This document shows positions 27,218-36,011 of a DNA stretch of 64,000 nucleotides, in pieces. The stretch spans positions 496,001 to 560,000 of the forward strand of contig CAWEKI010000007.1 in assembly GCA_963809695.1 (NCBI GenBank), given 5' to 3'. The DNA comes from JAGDMJ01 sp963809695. GTDB taxonomy: Bacteria; Bacteroidota; Ignavibacteria; UBA10030; UBA6906. A program made the position numbers and the translations under genes. The notes under the pieces are model-generated. The model was not told where the DNA came from and did not search any database. It saw nothing but the letters and a program-made list of their open reading frames with translations. Position 1 is the stretch's first letter. Each line of letters starts with the position of its first letter.

Positions 27218-28072
27218 ATGGCCGAGCATTCCAGTCAAACAGGACAGTCGAAGAAGGTCACCCTCCCCTCTTCGATCGAGCAGGTCATGTGGTCGAAGCG
27301 GCTCGCCGCTGTTGGGGGAGTGGTGGGGCTGGAGGTACACACTTTGTATATCGGCAGCAATTCCGAGATCCAGATTGAACTATCGGACGCAACAGGCAAG
27401 ACCCTCGGCAAGTTTAGCGAACGGACCGCGGGCAACCGTTTTTGGGCGCCGATTCGCGTGCCCGATGGCGCCCGGGACGAGCTGTATGCAACGGTCAAGC
27501 TGCCAAAGCACGGCCTACAGAAGAAATCCTCACCACTGCATGTTGTCCCACCCGTGCAGATCAGCAACGCTAAATGGGACAAAAGTGAAGCCCGGCGCGG
27601 CGACACGGTCAAGCTGACTACCGACGTGAAGGGAGTGCCGGACGGCGTCGAATCGGTAATCGAGATCTATGAGCATGACAGCGACGGCGCGCATGAGCTC
27701 GTATCGAAATTCCAGGTCCCGGTGAAGAACAAGAAGATCGAGGCAGAATGGGAATTCGAATATCATGATGATACGGACAGCATTCCGTCGGCCCATGAGA
27801 CGGAGAAGGGATATCGCGCGCCGGATTACTTCTTCCGCGTGAACGTCGCGGAGGTCATGGCAGAGTCCGGGCTACTGGCATTCCGGGATTGGCTGCAGAT
27901 GGAATTGAAGGATGATTCAGGAAATCCGTATCCCAATGAAGAGTACGTCCTGACGTTCGCCGATGGCACGTCAAAGAAGGGCAAGCTGGATGACCAGGGC
28001 GAGGCGAAGGTGGACAACGTTCCGCCTGGCAAGGTGAACGTAGAGTACCCGCGCCTCGGGATCAAGTCATAG
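27218..28072 (+). CDS. Ig-like adaptor protein, paralogue of the PAAR C-terminal extension
   Basis: A 284-residue protein without signal peptide. From about residue 105 it aligns by eye with the C-terminal half of the PAAR protein at 22176: NAKWDKSEARRGDTVKLTTD against NARWSKTSAKVGEKLKLTAD, later APDYFFRVNV against APEYYFDVLV, and the terminal unit NPYPNEEYVL, DGTSKKGKLDDQG, VPPGKVNVEYP. It therefore seems to be the extension without the PAAR tip. It lies between the protease candidate and the wall-hydrolase candidate, so it may dock the following effector on the spike. No enzymatic motif is visible. Confidence 0.65.
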   Translation: MAEHSSQTGQSKKVTLPSSIEQVMWSKRLAAVGGVVGLEVHTLYIGSNSEIQIELSDATGKTLGKFSERTAGNRFWAPIRVPDGARDELYATVKLPKHGLQKKSSPLHVVPPVQISNAKWDKSEARRGDTVKLTTDVKGVPDGVESVIEIYEHDSDGAHELVSKFQVPVKNKKIEAEWEFEYHDDTDSIPSAHETEKGYRAPDYFFRVNVAEVMAESGLLAFRDWLQMELKDDSGNPYPNEEYVLTFADGTSKKGKLDDQGEAKVDNVPPGKVNVEYPRLGIKS

Positions 28073-28093
28073 ACACCGGAGGGGATGCATCCG

Positions 28094-30830
28094 ATGGGCA
28101 AGGACGATCAGAAGAAAGTTGTTCAAGTGGGCAGCGGAAGCCAGAAAGGGGCCGTTTCGCTCACATCGGGAAAACCCGCCACCGTCGTCGTCAAGCGGGA
28201 AATTTTCATTTTTTCTCTTTAAGAGAACGAACGTGGATGTAGGATTCCCCCTTGCTGGCGAGAATGCACTCTCTCTCTTCGTCAAGAACGAAAAGGGCTC
28301 AGGCGGCTTCTTCCCGATCGGCACCAACCGGTACTGGCATGGCGGCATGCATTTCAATATCGCCAAGCCGGTTCTTGCAATCGCCGATGGGACCCTGGTC
28401 GCTTATCGCTTCAATAAGGAACCTCTAAAATGTGTCATTGACGGTAAAGCAGCTTCCTACTCAAGTGGATTTGTCCTGCTCTCCCATGAACTGCAGGGTG
28501 CAGACGGCTTCAAGGTGCGGTTCTACTCCCTGTACATGCACCTCCTCCCGCTTTCAGGGTACACCGGTGTCCTGAAGGATGAAGCACCCGCCTTCCTGCC
28601 GCGCAAGTACACAACTCTGATGAACTTGAGCGTGCACGAAGAAGCGAACCAGAAATCAAAGGCCCCGAGAACTCTCGCGAAGGGTTCGACTGTACTGTTC
28701 AAGAATCCGAAAAGCCTCCGCACCGGGTACCAGGAACTTGCTGACGGCGGCTTCGCCTATTTTGCGGAAAAGTATATCGCCACGTCGGTGGACATCCCTC
28801 AAGACAACAAGGTCGTCCTGCCCGATCCGCAGGTGATGTTCAAGTGTGGAGACATTGTAGGGCAACCCGGGCCATACATGGGAGCCAACAACGTTCTGCA
28901 TTTGGAAGTGTTCACGGACTCGGTTGACTTCATGACCAATCCGAAAAAGATCTCGAGAGGGCCAAAGACATTGAAGGTCGCCCGGGGAGCGACATTCAAA
29001 ACGAAGGAGCCGGATTTCGACCGGGTGGCCGTCCCGCTGACTCCGGGATCCAGGGTGAAGCCAATTCCAGGGGACAGTGCATCCAAGGCCATCAATGTCG
29101 AGTGCATTGATACCGTAGGCTGGGTACCGCGGAGCATTCTTGGCGATTTCGATAAGAAATCAAACACATACAAGCTCGCTCAGGATCTTTCCACCGTGTA
29201 CATCGCAGATCCCGGAGCCGGCAAGAGCGAGCCGCCAACGGCGACGGTTGACGCCAGGAAGGGGGACGTCGTGCGCCTCCTAAAACTGAACAAGGAGCAC
29301 CGGCAGATCAGGGTTAGCCAGAAAGAGAAGAAGCACGGGTGGGCACTGACGGCAGACCTGAAGAAAATCTCATCCACTGAGTACCTCGTGAAGAACACGG
29401 TGCTTGAACTTGCTTCGCAGAATCCTGAGAAGTCGTTCAAGTTTGAAAAAGACGCCGGGCAGAATGCGGACGATCTCCTGGTCAAGGAAAGCGCCGCGCA
29501 AACAGCATCGGTGACAACAGTCAAAGGTGAGAAATGGTACGAGATTGAGTACGAGATAAACAAGAAGGGCTGGATCAAGTCAGATGATCCGAAGATCACC
29601 GTGCTCTCGGAGTACGACTGGCCTGGCTGGGTACGGATCCAGGAGCCGGACAAATACAGCAAGAAGGGGCTGTGCGACGTCGCGGCCCTGCTTGACCTGG
29701 TCAATGGAAAATCGTCGGGCAAGATCTCGGATCTGAAGACCGCCCTGCAGGATGCTCAGCTAGCAACCCACCTGCGCTTGCTCGCGTGCCTCCATCCCTC
29801 AGAGTGGGACGCAAAGAGCGACAAAGCCTCGGATAAATGGACGCCTTTGAAAGGGCCTCCGTGGAACATGACGGATGATGCTTACAAGCAGACGCTTGCA
29901 TACATCGAGGCACTTCAATGGTGGAGCAGCATTGACAGCAAGAGCCTGCCAACCGATGCGGCGAAAGTCTGGCACCTCCACCCCATTGGGTTCATCGAGC
30001 AACTCCGCAGGCTGTCAGTTCCACTAACGTTTGCTGACAAGAAGAAAATCATCCAGTTCGTATCGGGCCGCGAGGCAAAAAGTTTCAGCGAGTGCAATTA
30101 CGATCGCGAGTTCAAAGGAGATTTTCCCATAGATGTTGTATCGTACGCTGGGGTTCTCCATATCGGCCTCTCCTGGGGTTTCATTCAATTCACACAGGAC
30201 AGCGGGAACCTCGGCGTAGTCCTGGAAACGCTTAAGGGGAAGGACGAGAAGCTGTTCGCCGACGCATTCGGCAATAATTGGAAGGAGATGCTCGAAGTCG
30301 TGCAGGCCAAAGGCGAATCCGGCATGGAGCAATGGGGAAAAGCCGGAAATCCCAGTGCAGGTTCGGATGTTCCAGAAATCCGCGGGCCGCGGGTGCAACC
30401 GGTGGCTGTGGACGTGAACGACGACGGCGAAAAAGGGGAGAAACAAGACCTCTGGGAGGGGGTATGGCTTGAAAGGTTCAAAAACGCCGGGACAGTTTAT
30501 AGTAATGCGGGCAAGAAAAAGGACTTCGAAGATGCCCAGTGGGAGGTCGCGTTTGCACTTTTCCTGAAACCGGCATTGGAAGTATGCAAGAAGATCAACA
30601 TCCGGTCATCCAAAGGGATCGCTACGGCCTTCGATCGGACTGTGCAAGGATGGTCGAGAAGCCTCTGGAAGGCCTGGACAAAAAGAACGCCAATTCAGAC
30701 GACCAACGAGGAGATGGAGTTCTTGGAGAAATCGCGGGACGGGACAGTCGGTGACATCAATCTCAGATTGAGCAGAATTCTCGCAAGTACGGAGCTGAGA
30801 GAGACCAGCTATGACGTTGAGTCGTATTAG
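28094..30830 (+). CDS. Cell-wall hydrolase-like T6SS effector candidate (degenerate M23, SH3-like, lysozyme-like), one frameshift
   Basis: ATG 28094 (GGAGGGG upstream) starts MGKDDQKKVVQVGSG and runs to a TAA at about 28222. The long frame (bases divisible by 3) takes over near the run of six T at 28210, so one base seems gained or lost. The product of about 910 residues contains an M23-like segment with HGGMHFN (Asp of the usual HxGxD replaced by His) and LHLEV (first His of HxH missing), two SH3-like stretches (VPRSILGDFD, KKGWIKSDD), and a C-terminal region with LSWGFIQFTQDSGNLG and FALFLKPALEVCKKINIRSSKGIATAFD, resembling GH46/lysozyme-like muramidases. Target would be peptidoglycan. The exported protein at 30811 overlaps its end and is the likely immunity partner. 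Confidence 0.65.
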
Positions 30831-31791
30831 GAATCTTGTCGGCATTATGGCACTCGCCGGTCTCGCCGCGGGCGTGGGGGCGCAGACAATTGACCCGCCC
30901 GAGAAGTTGCGCGATCGCTTTCGCCTCAGCGATTCGATTTCAGTTGTCGTCACGGGTATCCGCTATAAATCGTTCCTTTATGTTTTCGATGGAGAGAGTC
31001 GTATGTGGAAATCGCCTCAGATGGCAAGCTACTTCTGCACGCTCAAGGACTCTCTCCATCAAGATCTGGATAGAAATGGGAGAGCAGACTTCTTGTTGAG
31101 CTATACGCAGTGCGGGCTGCCATGCGCTTTCGGCCTTTTCGTCGGCCTCAATGGAGGAGAAAAGAACTTCGTGATCCACTTTACTCCAGGTTACCCGGGA
31201 GTGAGCGCCACCCAAAAGGACGTTGCCGGCACGCCGCTCGAAAGCAGCTCGCGATTGCCTGCCGAACTGTGGGATGCGGTGCGGGAGGATTTGCAGGAGC
31301 TCGCCTGCGATGATGTAAGCCGGCAGCTTATTCAAAAGACCATAGCGCACCGGAGCTATAACGCCATGACGCCGGACAGCACGGCCTTGCCCGAGGTTCG
31401 AAGAGCGCATGCTGGAGCTATGAAGCTGTACCGCCGGGGCAATGTCAGGAGGGCAGCAGACACCTTGGATCGATTCTTTGATCTCCATGATTATCGCCAG
31501 ATCGATGCCAAAGGCAACGACAGCATTTACACAGTCATTTTGAACGACTTTGGCCTTCTCCTTCTGAAATCCAAGAAAAGCTTTGATTGGACCAGGGAGA
31601 TCCTCACGTACGTTCTCGCCCGCAACCCGACCCCGGCAAGTGCTTATCTCAATCTGGGCGACCTGCTGTACCCGATGGGACCCACCCGGCGAGACAGCCA
31701 GAACTGCTACAGAAGGTATATTGACCTCATGACAGAAAAGGGGATGCAGCACAAAGTACCACCACGAGCCTTCGAAAGGATCAAATTGTGA
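30811..31791 (+). CDS. Exported protein, candidate periplasmic immunity protein
   Basis: A 326-residue protein with a convincing signal peptide (basic start, hydrophobic core LVGIMALAGLAAG, cleavage after VGAQ or GAQT). The C-terminal half (about 200-320) looks TPR-like, with paired helices such as RAHAGAMKLYRRGNVRRAADTL and NPTPASAYLNLGDLLYP. It is the only gene of the T6SS island with a clear cleavable signal peptide. It overlaps the end of the wall-hydrolase candidate by 20 bases, which is the arrangement expected for an effector and its immunity gene when the toxin acts in the periplasm. No family was recognised, so the role is inferred from export and context. Confidence 0.6.
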   Translation: MTLSRIRNLVGIMALAGLAAGVGAQTIDPPEKLRDRFRLSDSISVVVTGIRYKSFLYVFDGESRMWKSPQMASYFCTLKDSLHQDLDRNGRADFLLSYTQCGLPCAFGLFVGLNGGEKNFVIHFTPGYPGVSATQKDVAGTPLESSSRLPAELWDAVREDLQELACDDVSRQLIQKTIAHRSYNAMTPDSTALPEVRRAHAGAMKLYRRGNVRRAADTLDRFFDLHDYRQIDAKGNDSIYTVILNDFGLLLLKSKKSFDWTREILTYVLARNPTPASAYLNLGDLLYPMGPTRRDSQNCYRRYIDLMTEKGMQHKVPPRAFERIKL

Positions 31792-32324
31792 TGGAGCAAA
31801 GAAGCCCGACGACTCGGCCTGCAGGGCCCATCAATCCTCGCGGCGCGGGAACCAAGCCGGAGAGTGCAGACAAGTACCAGGCAAACACATTTCGTATCGG
31901 CCTTCCCGAGGGCTGGAGCGACAAGACCCTCTACACCCTCACCGGTCCGGTTACAGACGGCTTGCAGCACAACGTCATGATCTCGGTCGGACAGGACGTC
32001 CCGTTCACGTCTGTGCGCGAATTTGCAGAATGGCAGATCAGCGCGATCGAGCAGGAGCTCAAAGGCTGCCGGCTTCTGAAAAAAGGAAACGCCAAGCTTG
32101 CTAACGGCCTCCCTGCCTACCAGGCGATTCTGACGTGGTGCCCTGCGGACGGACTGAAGGTGTATCAGGAGCAGATCTTTGTTCTCGCCGAGGGTTTAGG
32201 ATACATGCTCACTGCCACGTTCTCAAAAAAAACGCGGAAGACGCTGGGCCCCCAGGTGGAGCGTATGATGCTGAGCTTTGAACCTCTGAAACCAAAATCT
32301 ATAATGCAGGGAGCCTCCCGGTAA
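31791..32324 (+). CDS. DcrB/DUF1795 (Eag-like) T6SS effector chaperone
   Basis: A 177-residue protein; ATG 31791 shares one base with the previous stop (TGATG). Residues about 30-175 fit the DcrB/DUF1795 fold: FRIGLPEGWSDKTLYTLTGP, HNVMISVGQDVPFTSVREFAEWQI, LPAYQAILTW, QIFVLAEGLGYMLTATFSKK, MMLSFEPL. In T6SS loci DUF1795 proteins (EagR/EagT6) are chaperones that stabilise transmembrane segments of PAAR/Rhs effectors before loading. No Rhs or transmembrane-PAAR effector is visible here, so its client is unclear. It has no signal peptide. Confidence 0.75.
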   Translation: MEQRSPTTRPAGPINPRGAGTKPESADKYQANTFRIGLPEGWSDKTLYTLTGPVTDGLQHNVMISVGQDVPFTSVREFAEWQISAIEQELKGCRLLKKGNAKLANGLPAYQAILTWCPADGLKVYQEQIFVLAEGLGYMLTATFSKKTRKTLGPQVERMMLSFEPLKPKSIMQGASR

Positions 32325-32326
32325 TT

Positions 32327-33796
32327 ATGGCGATATCAGATAGAACTGAAATTTCATCGGCGCCCCCTGTCACCGTCCGCGTCCACCGGGGAGAGGCGAA
32401 GCAAACGAGGAGCCGCTTTTCCTATAATTTCCGGCTCGGGCGCGGAGAAGAGTGCGACATCCGCTTCACCGATCCTCGGGTCAGCTCCAATCATGCCGAG
32501 GTGTTCTGGGAAAATGGCCAGTGGTGGATCCGGGACCTTGACAGCAGGAACGGCACATATCATGACGGAACGCGCCTGACCAGGCTTGCACTTCCCCGCC
32601 AGGGCAAGTTCGAATTGGCGGTCAACGGACCTGTGGTAGAGCTGGAGATCGAGCAAGTTCGCCCGAAGAGCCCTCCCATTCCTCAAGCAAAGCCACATTC
32701 GGCCGGCATGACACAGATCGCCGAGCGATATTTCAGCCATGACGAGAACGCGCAGGCCGGCGACCACACCAGGCTGATCCGGCAGGCCTTCCATCGGGAA
32801 CGGAAAAAGCAGGGGAAGCGATACAAAGCCGTGCTCGGCGTCGTGCTCGTCGTGCTGGTGGCGACATTGGGGATGCTGTACTACCAAACCCAGCGGGTCA
32901 AGAAACTCGAGCAGCTGCACGACACGGCGGAAAACCTCTTCTACACGGCAAAGACGATTGAAGTGCAACTGTCAAAACTGCTGGAGAGACCGGATCTCTC
33001 GTCCGACCCGCAGATCCAGGAAATGCGCCGCCAACAACGCAATATGGAAACCCGGTACGATGAATTTCTCGGCGAACTAGGCATTTCCAGGGAAAAGCTC
33101 AGCGCCCAAGACTGGCAGATCTATAAAGTCGCGCGGCTATTCGGCGAGTGTACGGTGAGCATGCCGAAGGGATTTGTGGAGACGGTGAAGCAGTACATCC
33201 GCTTCTGGCAATCCTCCCCCCTCTACATGCGCGCTCTGGCGCGAGCACAGACGCATGGTTACAACACGAGGATCCAGGAGATCATGCTGGAAAACGGCAT
33301 GCCCCCACAGTTCTTCTATCTTGCGCTCAAAGAGAGCGGTTTCGACAAGGACATTTGCGGCCCGGAGACGTATGCAGGCATCGCCAAAGGGATCTGGCAA
33401 TTCATCCCGGCCACTGCCTACAAATATCACCTCCGCACGGGTCCGCTGGTCGATGTCCGGAGGCCCGACAAGCTTGATGAAAGAATGGATTTTGAGAAAT
33501 CGACCGTGGCTGCCGCGCACTATCTGCACGACCTGTACTCCCGCGAAGCACAGGCCTCCGGGCTCCTGGTGATGGCATGCTACAATTGGCAAGAAACCAG
33601 AGTGCGTGACATGCTTAGCCGGATGCCCGAGAATCCGAGGGAGCGCAATTTTTGGAAGCTTCTCAATAGAAATCTGATCCCGCGGGAGACGTATGACTAC
33701 GTGTTCTATATCATTGCGGCAGCGGTGATCGGAGAGAATCCCCGGCTGTTTGGGTTCGATGCGGACAATCCTTTGAAAGAGGACCGGGCCGGATAA
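32327..33796 (+). CDS. Membrane protein fusing an FHA domain to a lytic transglycosylase
   Basis: A 489-residue protein. A cytoplasmic FHA domain is at about 15-110, with phosphopeptide-binding residues R39 (LGRGEECDI), S53 and H56 (SSNHAEV) and N75-G (DSRNGTY). One transmembrane helix is at about 167-186. The periplasmic part has a coiled segment (190-270) and an SLT-type transglycosylase domain with catalytic E336 in LALKESGFD and GIWQFIPATA at 355-364. A separate FHA protein (Fha/TagH) is a known switch in Thr-kinase-controlled T6SS, and dedicated transglycosylases open the wall for assembly. This fusion would link both. It is the last gene of the plus-strand island and starts 2 bases after the chaperone gene. 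Confidence 0.88.
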   Translation: MAISDRTEISSAPPVTVRVHRGEAKQTRSRFSYNFRLGRGEECDIRFTDPRVSSNHAEVFWENGQWWIRDLDSRNGTYHDGTRLTRLALPRQGKFELAVNGPVVELEIEQVRPKSPPIPQAKPHSAGMTQIAERYFSHDENAQAGDHTRLIRQAFHRERKKQGKRYKAVLGVVLVVLVATLGMLYYQTQRVKKLEQLHDTAENLFYTAKTIEVQLSKLLERPDLSSDPQIQEMRRQQRNMETRYDEFLGELGISREKLSAQDWQIYKVARLFGECTVSMPKGFVETVKQYIRFWQSSPLYMRALARAQTHGYNTRIQEIMLENGMPPQFFYLALKESGFDKDICGPETYAGIAKGIWQFIPATAYKYHLRTGPLVDVRRPDKLDERMDFEKSTVAAAHYLHDLYSREAQASGLLVMACYNWQETRVRDMLSRMPENPRERNFWKLLNRNLIPRETYDYVFYIIAAAVIGENPRLFGFDADNPLKEDRAG

Positions 33797-33846
33797 AAGG
33801 GACAGAGTATTACAGTCAACTACACTTACACTATCGGGGGTAACAT

Positions 33847-35856
33847 ATGCCAGGATCTTTTCTACCGTACTTCCGCTTCAGGCGGCTCATTCCCGTTCTT
33901 CTTTTTCTCTGCCCTTTGTTCTACCACCCGGCCATCGCGCAGTTTCCAATCAATCCGGACTCGAATGTGGCAATTTCCACTGCTTTTGACGGCCAATCCG
34001 ATCCTATCATCGTGAGTGATGGAGCAGGGGGCGCCATCATTGCCTGGGTGGACCTCCGCACCGGCCAAGGCATGGACGTCTACGCTCAACACATTGATGC
34101 TTCCGGAATAGTGCAATGGAGTACAGACGGTATCGCGATCTGTGCCGAGCCGGGGATCCAAGATGGACTCGGCATGGTCTCCGACTCATCCGGAGGCGCC
34201 ATCCTTGTCTGGGAAGACAAGCGGACAGATATGGACTATGATATCTACGCGCAGCGCATCAGCTCTTCCGGCACTGCGATGTGGAGTGCAGGGGGCACTC
34301 CGATCTCGGTCACCGATGGCGATCAGCAATCCCCTGCTATCGTCGCAGACGGCAAAGGAGGGGCGATCATCGTGTGGTGCGATACCCGCTCCGGACGCGC
34401 CTCAGACATCTATGCCCAGCGGGTAGATGCTTCCGGAAATGCTCAGTGGGCACAGAACGGCTTCCCGGTTCTCCATGCTGAGGTCTCTTCCACGTTCATT
34501 ATCCCGGCTCTTGCGGGCGATGGAAGCCATGGCGCCTTCGTGGGATGGGAAGATATCCGAAATCCACCCCAACGTGACATCTGGCTGCAACGGATTGACA
34601 GCGCCGGCACAAGCCGGTGGGACCCGGCTGGTGTCGCAGCCTGCGATGATTCCGCCGATCAGTCCAGCGTGGTCCTGGTTGCCGACGGTGCAGGAGGAGT
34701 TATCGCATGCTGGACCGACTTCCGGACCCAATTCAGGAATGGCACTTTCGGCGACGACGGGATCTACGCGCAACGAATGGATGCATCAGGTACAGCCCGA
34801 TGGACGAAAAACGGGATCACCGTCAACGATACGGTTTCCACCCAGGAAAATCCGGTAATCCTCAGCGATGGGTCCGGCGGAGCGATCGTGTGTTGGGTCG
34901 ATTTTCGCCGGGGTGATTATGATGTTTACGCGCAGAAGCTTGACAGCACTGGAGCCCTCAAATGGATTTCCTCGGGGGTCCCGCTCTGTGTTGCGGATGG
35001 AGATCAGAGCCTCCTTCGGGCAGTGCCAGACGGCGCGGGAGGAGCATTCGTGTCCTGGTCGGACACTCGCACGGGTGACCAGGATATCTACGTGCAGAAG
35101 ATCAACAGCTCAGGCACCCCCCAATGGGCGCTTAACGGCGTAGCCGTCACCAGTGCGACCGGGCCGCAATACTCCAGCGCGATCGCCTTGACCACATCAA
35201 AAGGGGCAATCGTCACGTGGACGGACGAGCGCACGCTGAGTGCGGATATTTATGCCCAGAACGTAGATGCGGGGGGCTCCCTGGGACTCGCACCGCAGCT
35301 TCTGTCGCCGAATAATGGCGCGGGGATACAAGCGGACACCGTGCGTCTCTCATGGACCCGCATTCTCCCCGCCGCATCGAAGTACTGGCTTGACGTCGCC
35401 AGCGACTCGCTCTTCACGTTCCGGTCTTCCGACTCGACAATCACCGATACGGCGCATACGGTGGGAAATCTGGCACATGCGCAAACGTACTGGTGGAGGG
35501 TGCGAGGGTACGACAACGGCTGGGGACCTTTCAGCGCTGCCCGGAAGTTTTCCATCACGCTCACGGGAGTGGAAGAGAGCGAAGGGATACCGAAGGTATT
35601 CAACCTCGCACAGAATTTCCCAAATCCATTCAATCCGACGACGGTCGTCACTTACCAATTGCCAGTAGCCAGTAATGTGGAACTGACGATTTTCGACGTG
35701 CTCGGGCAGGAAGTCGCAAGGCTTGTTCATGGCAGGAAACCGGCGGGAAGCCATCAGGCCACATTTGATGCGAGTGGCCTGGCGAGCGGGATATACATCT
35801 ATCGACTGACGGCGGGATCGTTTGTTCAGTCAAGAAAAATGGTGCTGCTGAAGTAA
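33847..35856 (+). CDS. Secreted repeat protein with T9SS type A sorting domain
   Basis: A 669-residue protein with a signal peptide (FRRLIPVLLFLCPLFYHPAIAQ). Residues about 35-475 contain about eight copies of a roughly 55-60-residue unit with the pattern DGxGGAIIxWxDxRxGxxDIYAQxIDxxGxxxWxxxGxx, probably a beta-propeller-like array. An Ig/FN3-like domain follows (about 480-570). The C-terminal 80 residues are a T9SS type A signal with NFPNPFNPTTVVTYQLP and a GIYIYRL...KMVLLK ending, which sends the protein across the outer membrane and usually to the surface. Substrate or ligand is unknown. It has its own start region after the T6SS island (GGGGG before ATG). Confidence 0.82.
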   Translation: MPGSFLPYFRFRRLIPVLLFLCPLFYHPAIAQFPINPDSNVAISTAFDGQSDPIIVSDGAGGAIIAWVDLRTGQGMDVYAQHIDASGIVQWSTDGIAICAEPGIQDGLGMVSDSSGGAILVWEDKRTDMDYDIYAQRISSSGTAMWSAGGTPISVTDGDQQSPAIVADGKGGAIIVWCDTRSGRASDIYAQRVDASGNAQWAQNGFPVLHAEVSSTFIIPALAGDGSHGAFVGWEDIRNPPQRDIWLQRIDSAGTSRWDPAGVAACDDSADQSSVVLVADGAGGVIACWTDFRTQFRNGTFGDDGIYAQRMDASGTARWTKNGITVNDTVSTQENPVILSDGSGGAIVCWVDFRRGDYDVYAQKLDSTGALKWISSGVPLCVADGDQSLLRAVPDGAGGAFVSWSDTRTGDQDIYVQKINSSGTPQWALNGVAVTSATGPQYSSAIALTTSKGAIVTWTDERTLSADIYAQNVDAGGSLGLAPQLLSPNNGAGIQADTVRLSWTRILPAASKYWLDVASDSLFTFRSSDSTITDTAHTVGNLAHAQTYWWRVRGYDNGWGPFSAARKFSITLTGVEESEGIPKVFNLAQNFPNPFNPTTVVTYQLPVASNVELTIFDVLGQEVARLVHGRKPAGSHQATFDASGLASGIYIYRLTAGSFVQSRKMVLLK

Positions 35857-35876
35857 TATCACCCGAATAGAATCCT

Positions 35877-35925
35877 TTCAGGACGACAAGCTTCCATGCT
35901 TTATCGGGGATCTTGTCGTCCTGAA
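35877..35925. repeat. Perfect 14-bp inverted repeat after the secreted repeat gene
   Basis: TTCAGGACGACAAG at 35877-35890 and its exact complement CTTGTCGTCCTGAA at 35912-35925 enclose a 21-base loop. A GAAGCAGAACGACAGATCT-like tail follows. There is no T-run, so it is not a standard terminator. It resembles short palindromic repeats scattered between genes in this bacterial group and may stop or stabilise the transcript of the gene at 33847. Confidence 0.6.
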
Positions 35926-36011
35926 GGCGAAGCAGAACGACAGATCTCCTGCGACAACGCATCGGGATGCACATGCTTCCGCATCCGCTCCGGGAATTCA
36001 CGAGGGCGACT

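Noticed and set aside
1..33796. T6SSiii (Bacteroidota type) assignment
   Set aside because: ClpV, TagF and a TssM with IcmF-like C-terminus are present, and no TssO, TssP, TssQ or TssR-like gene was recognised.
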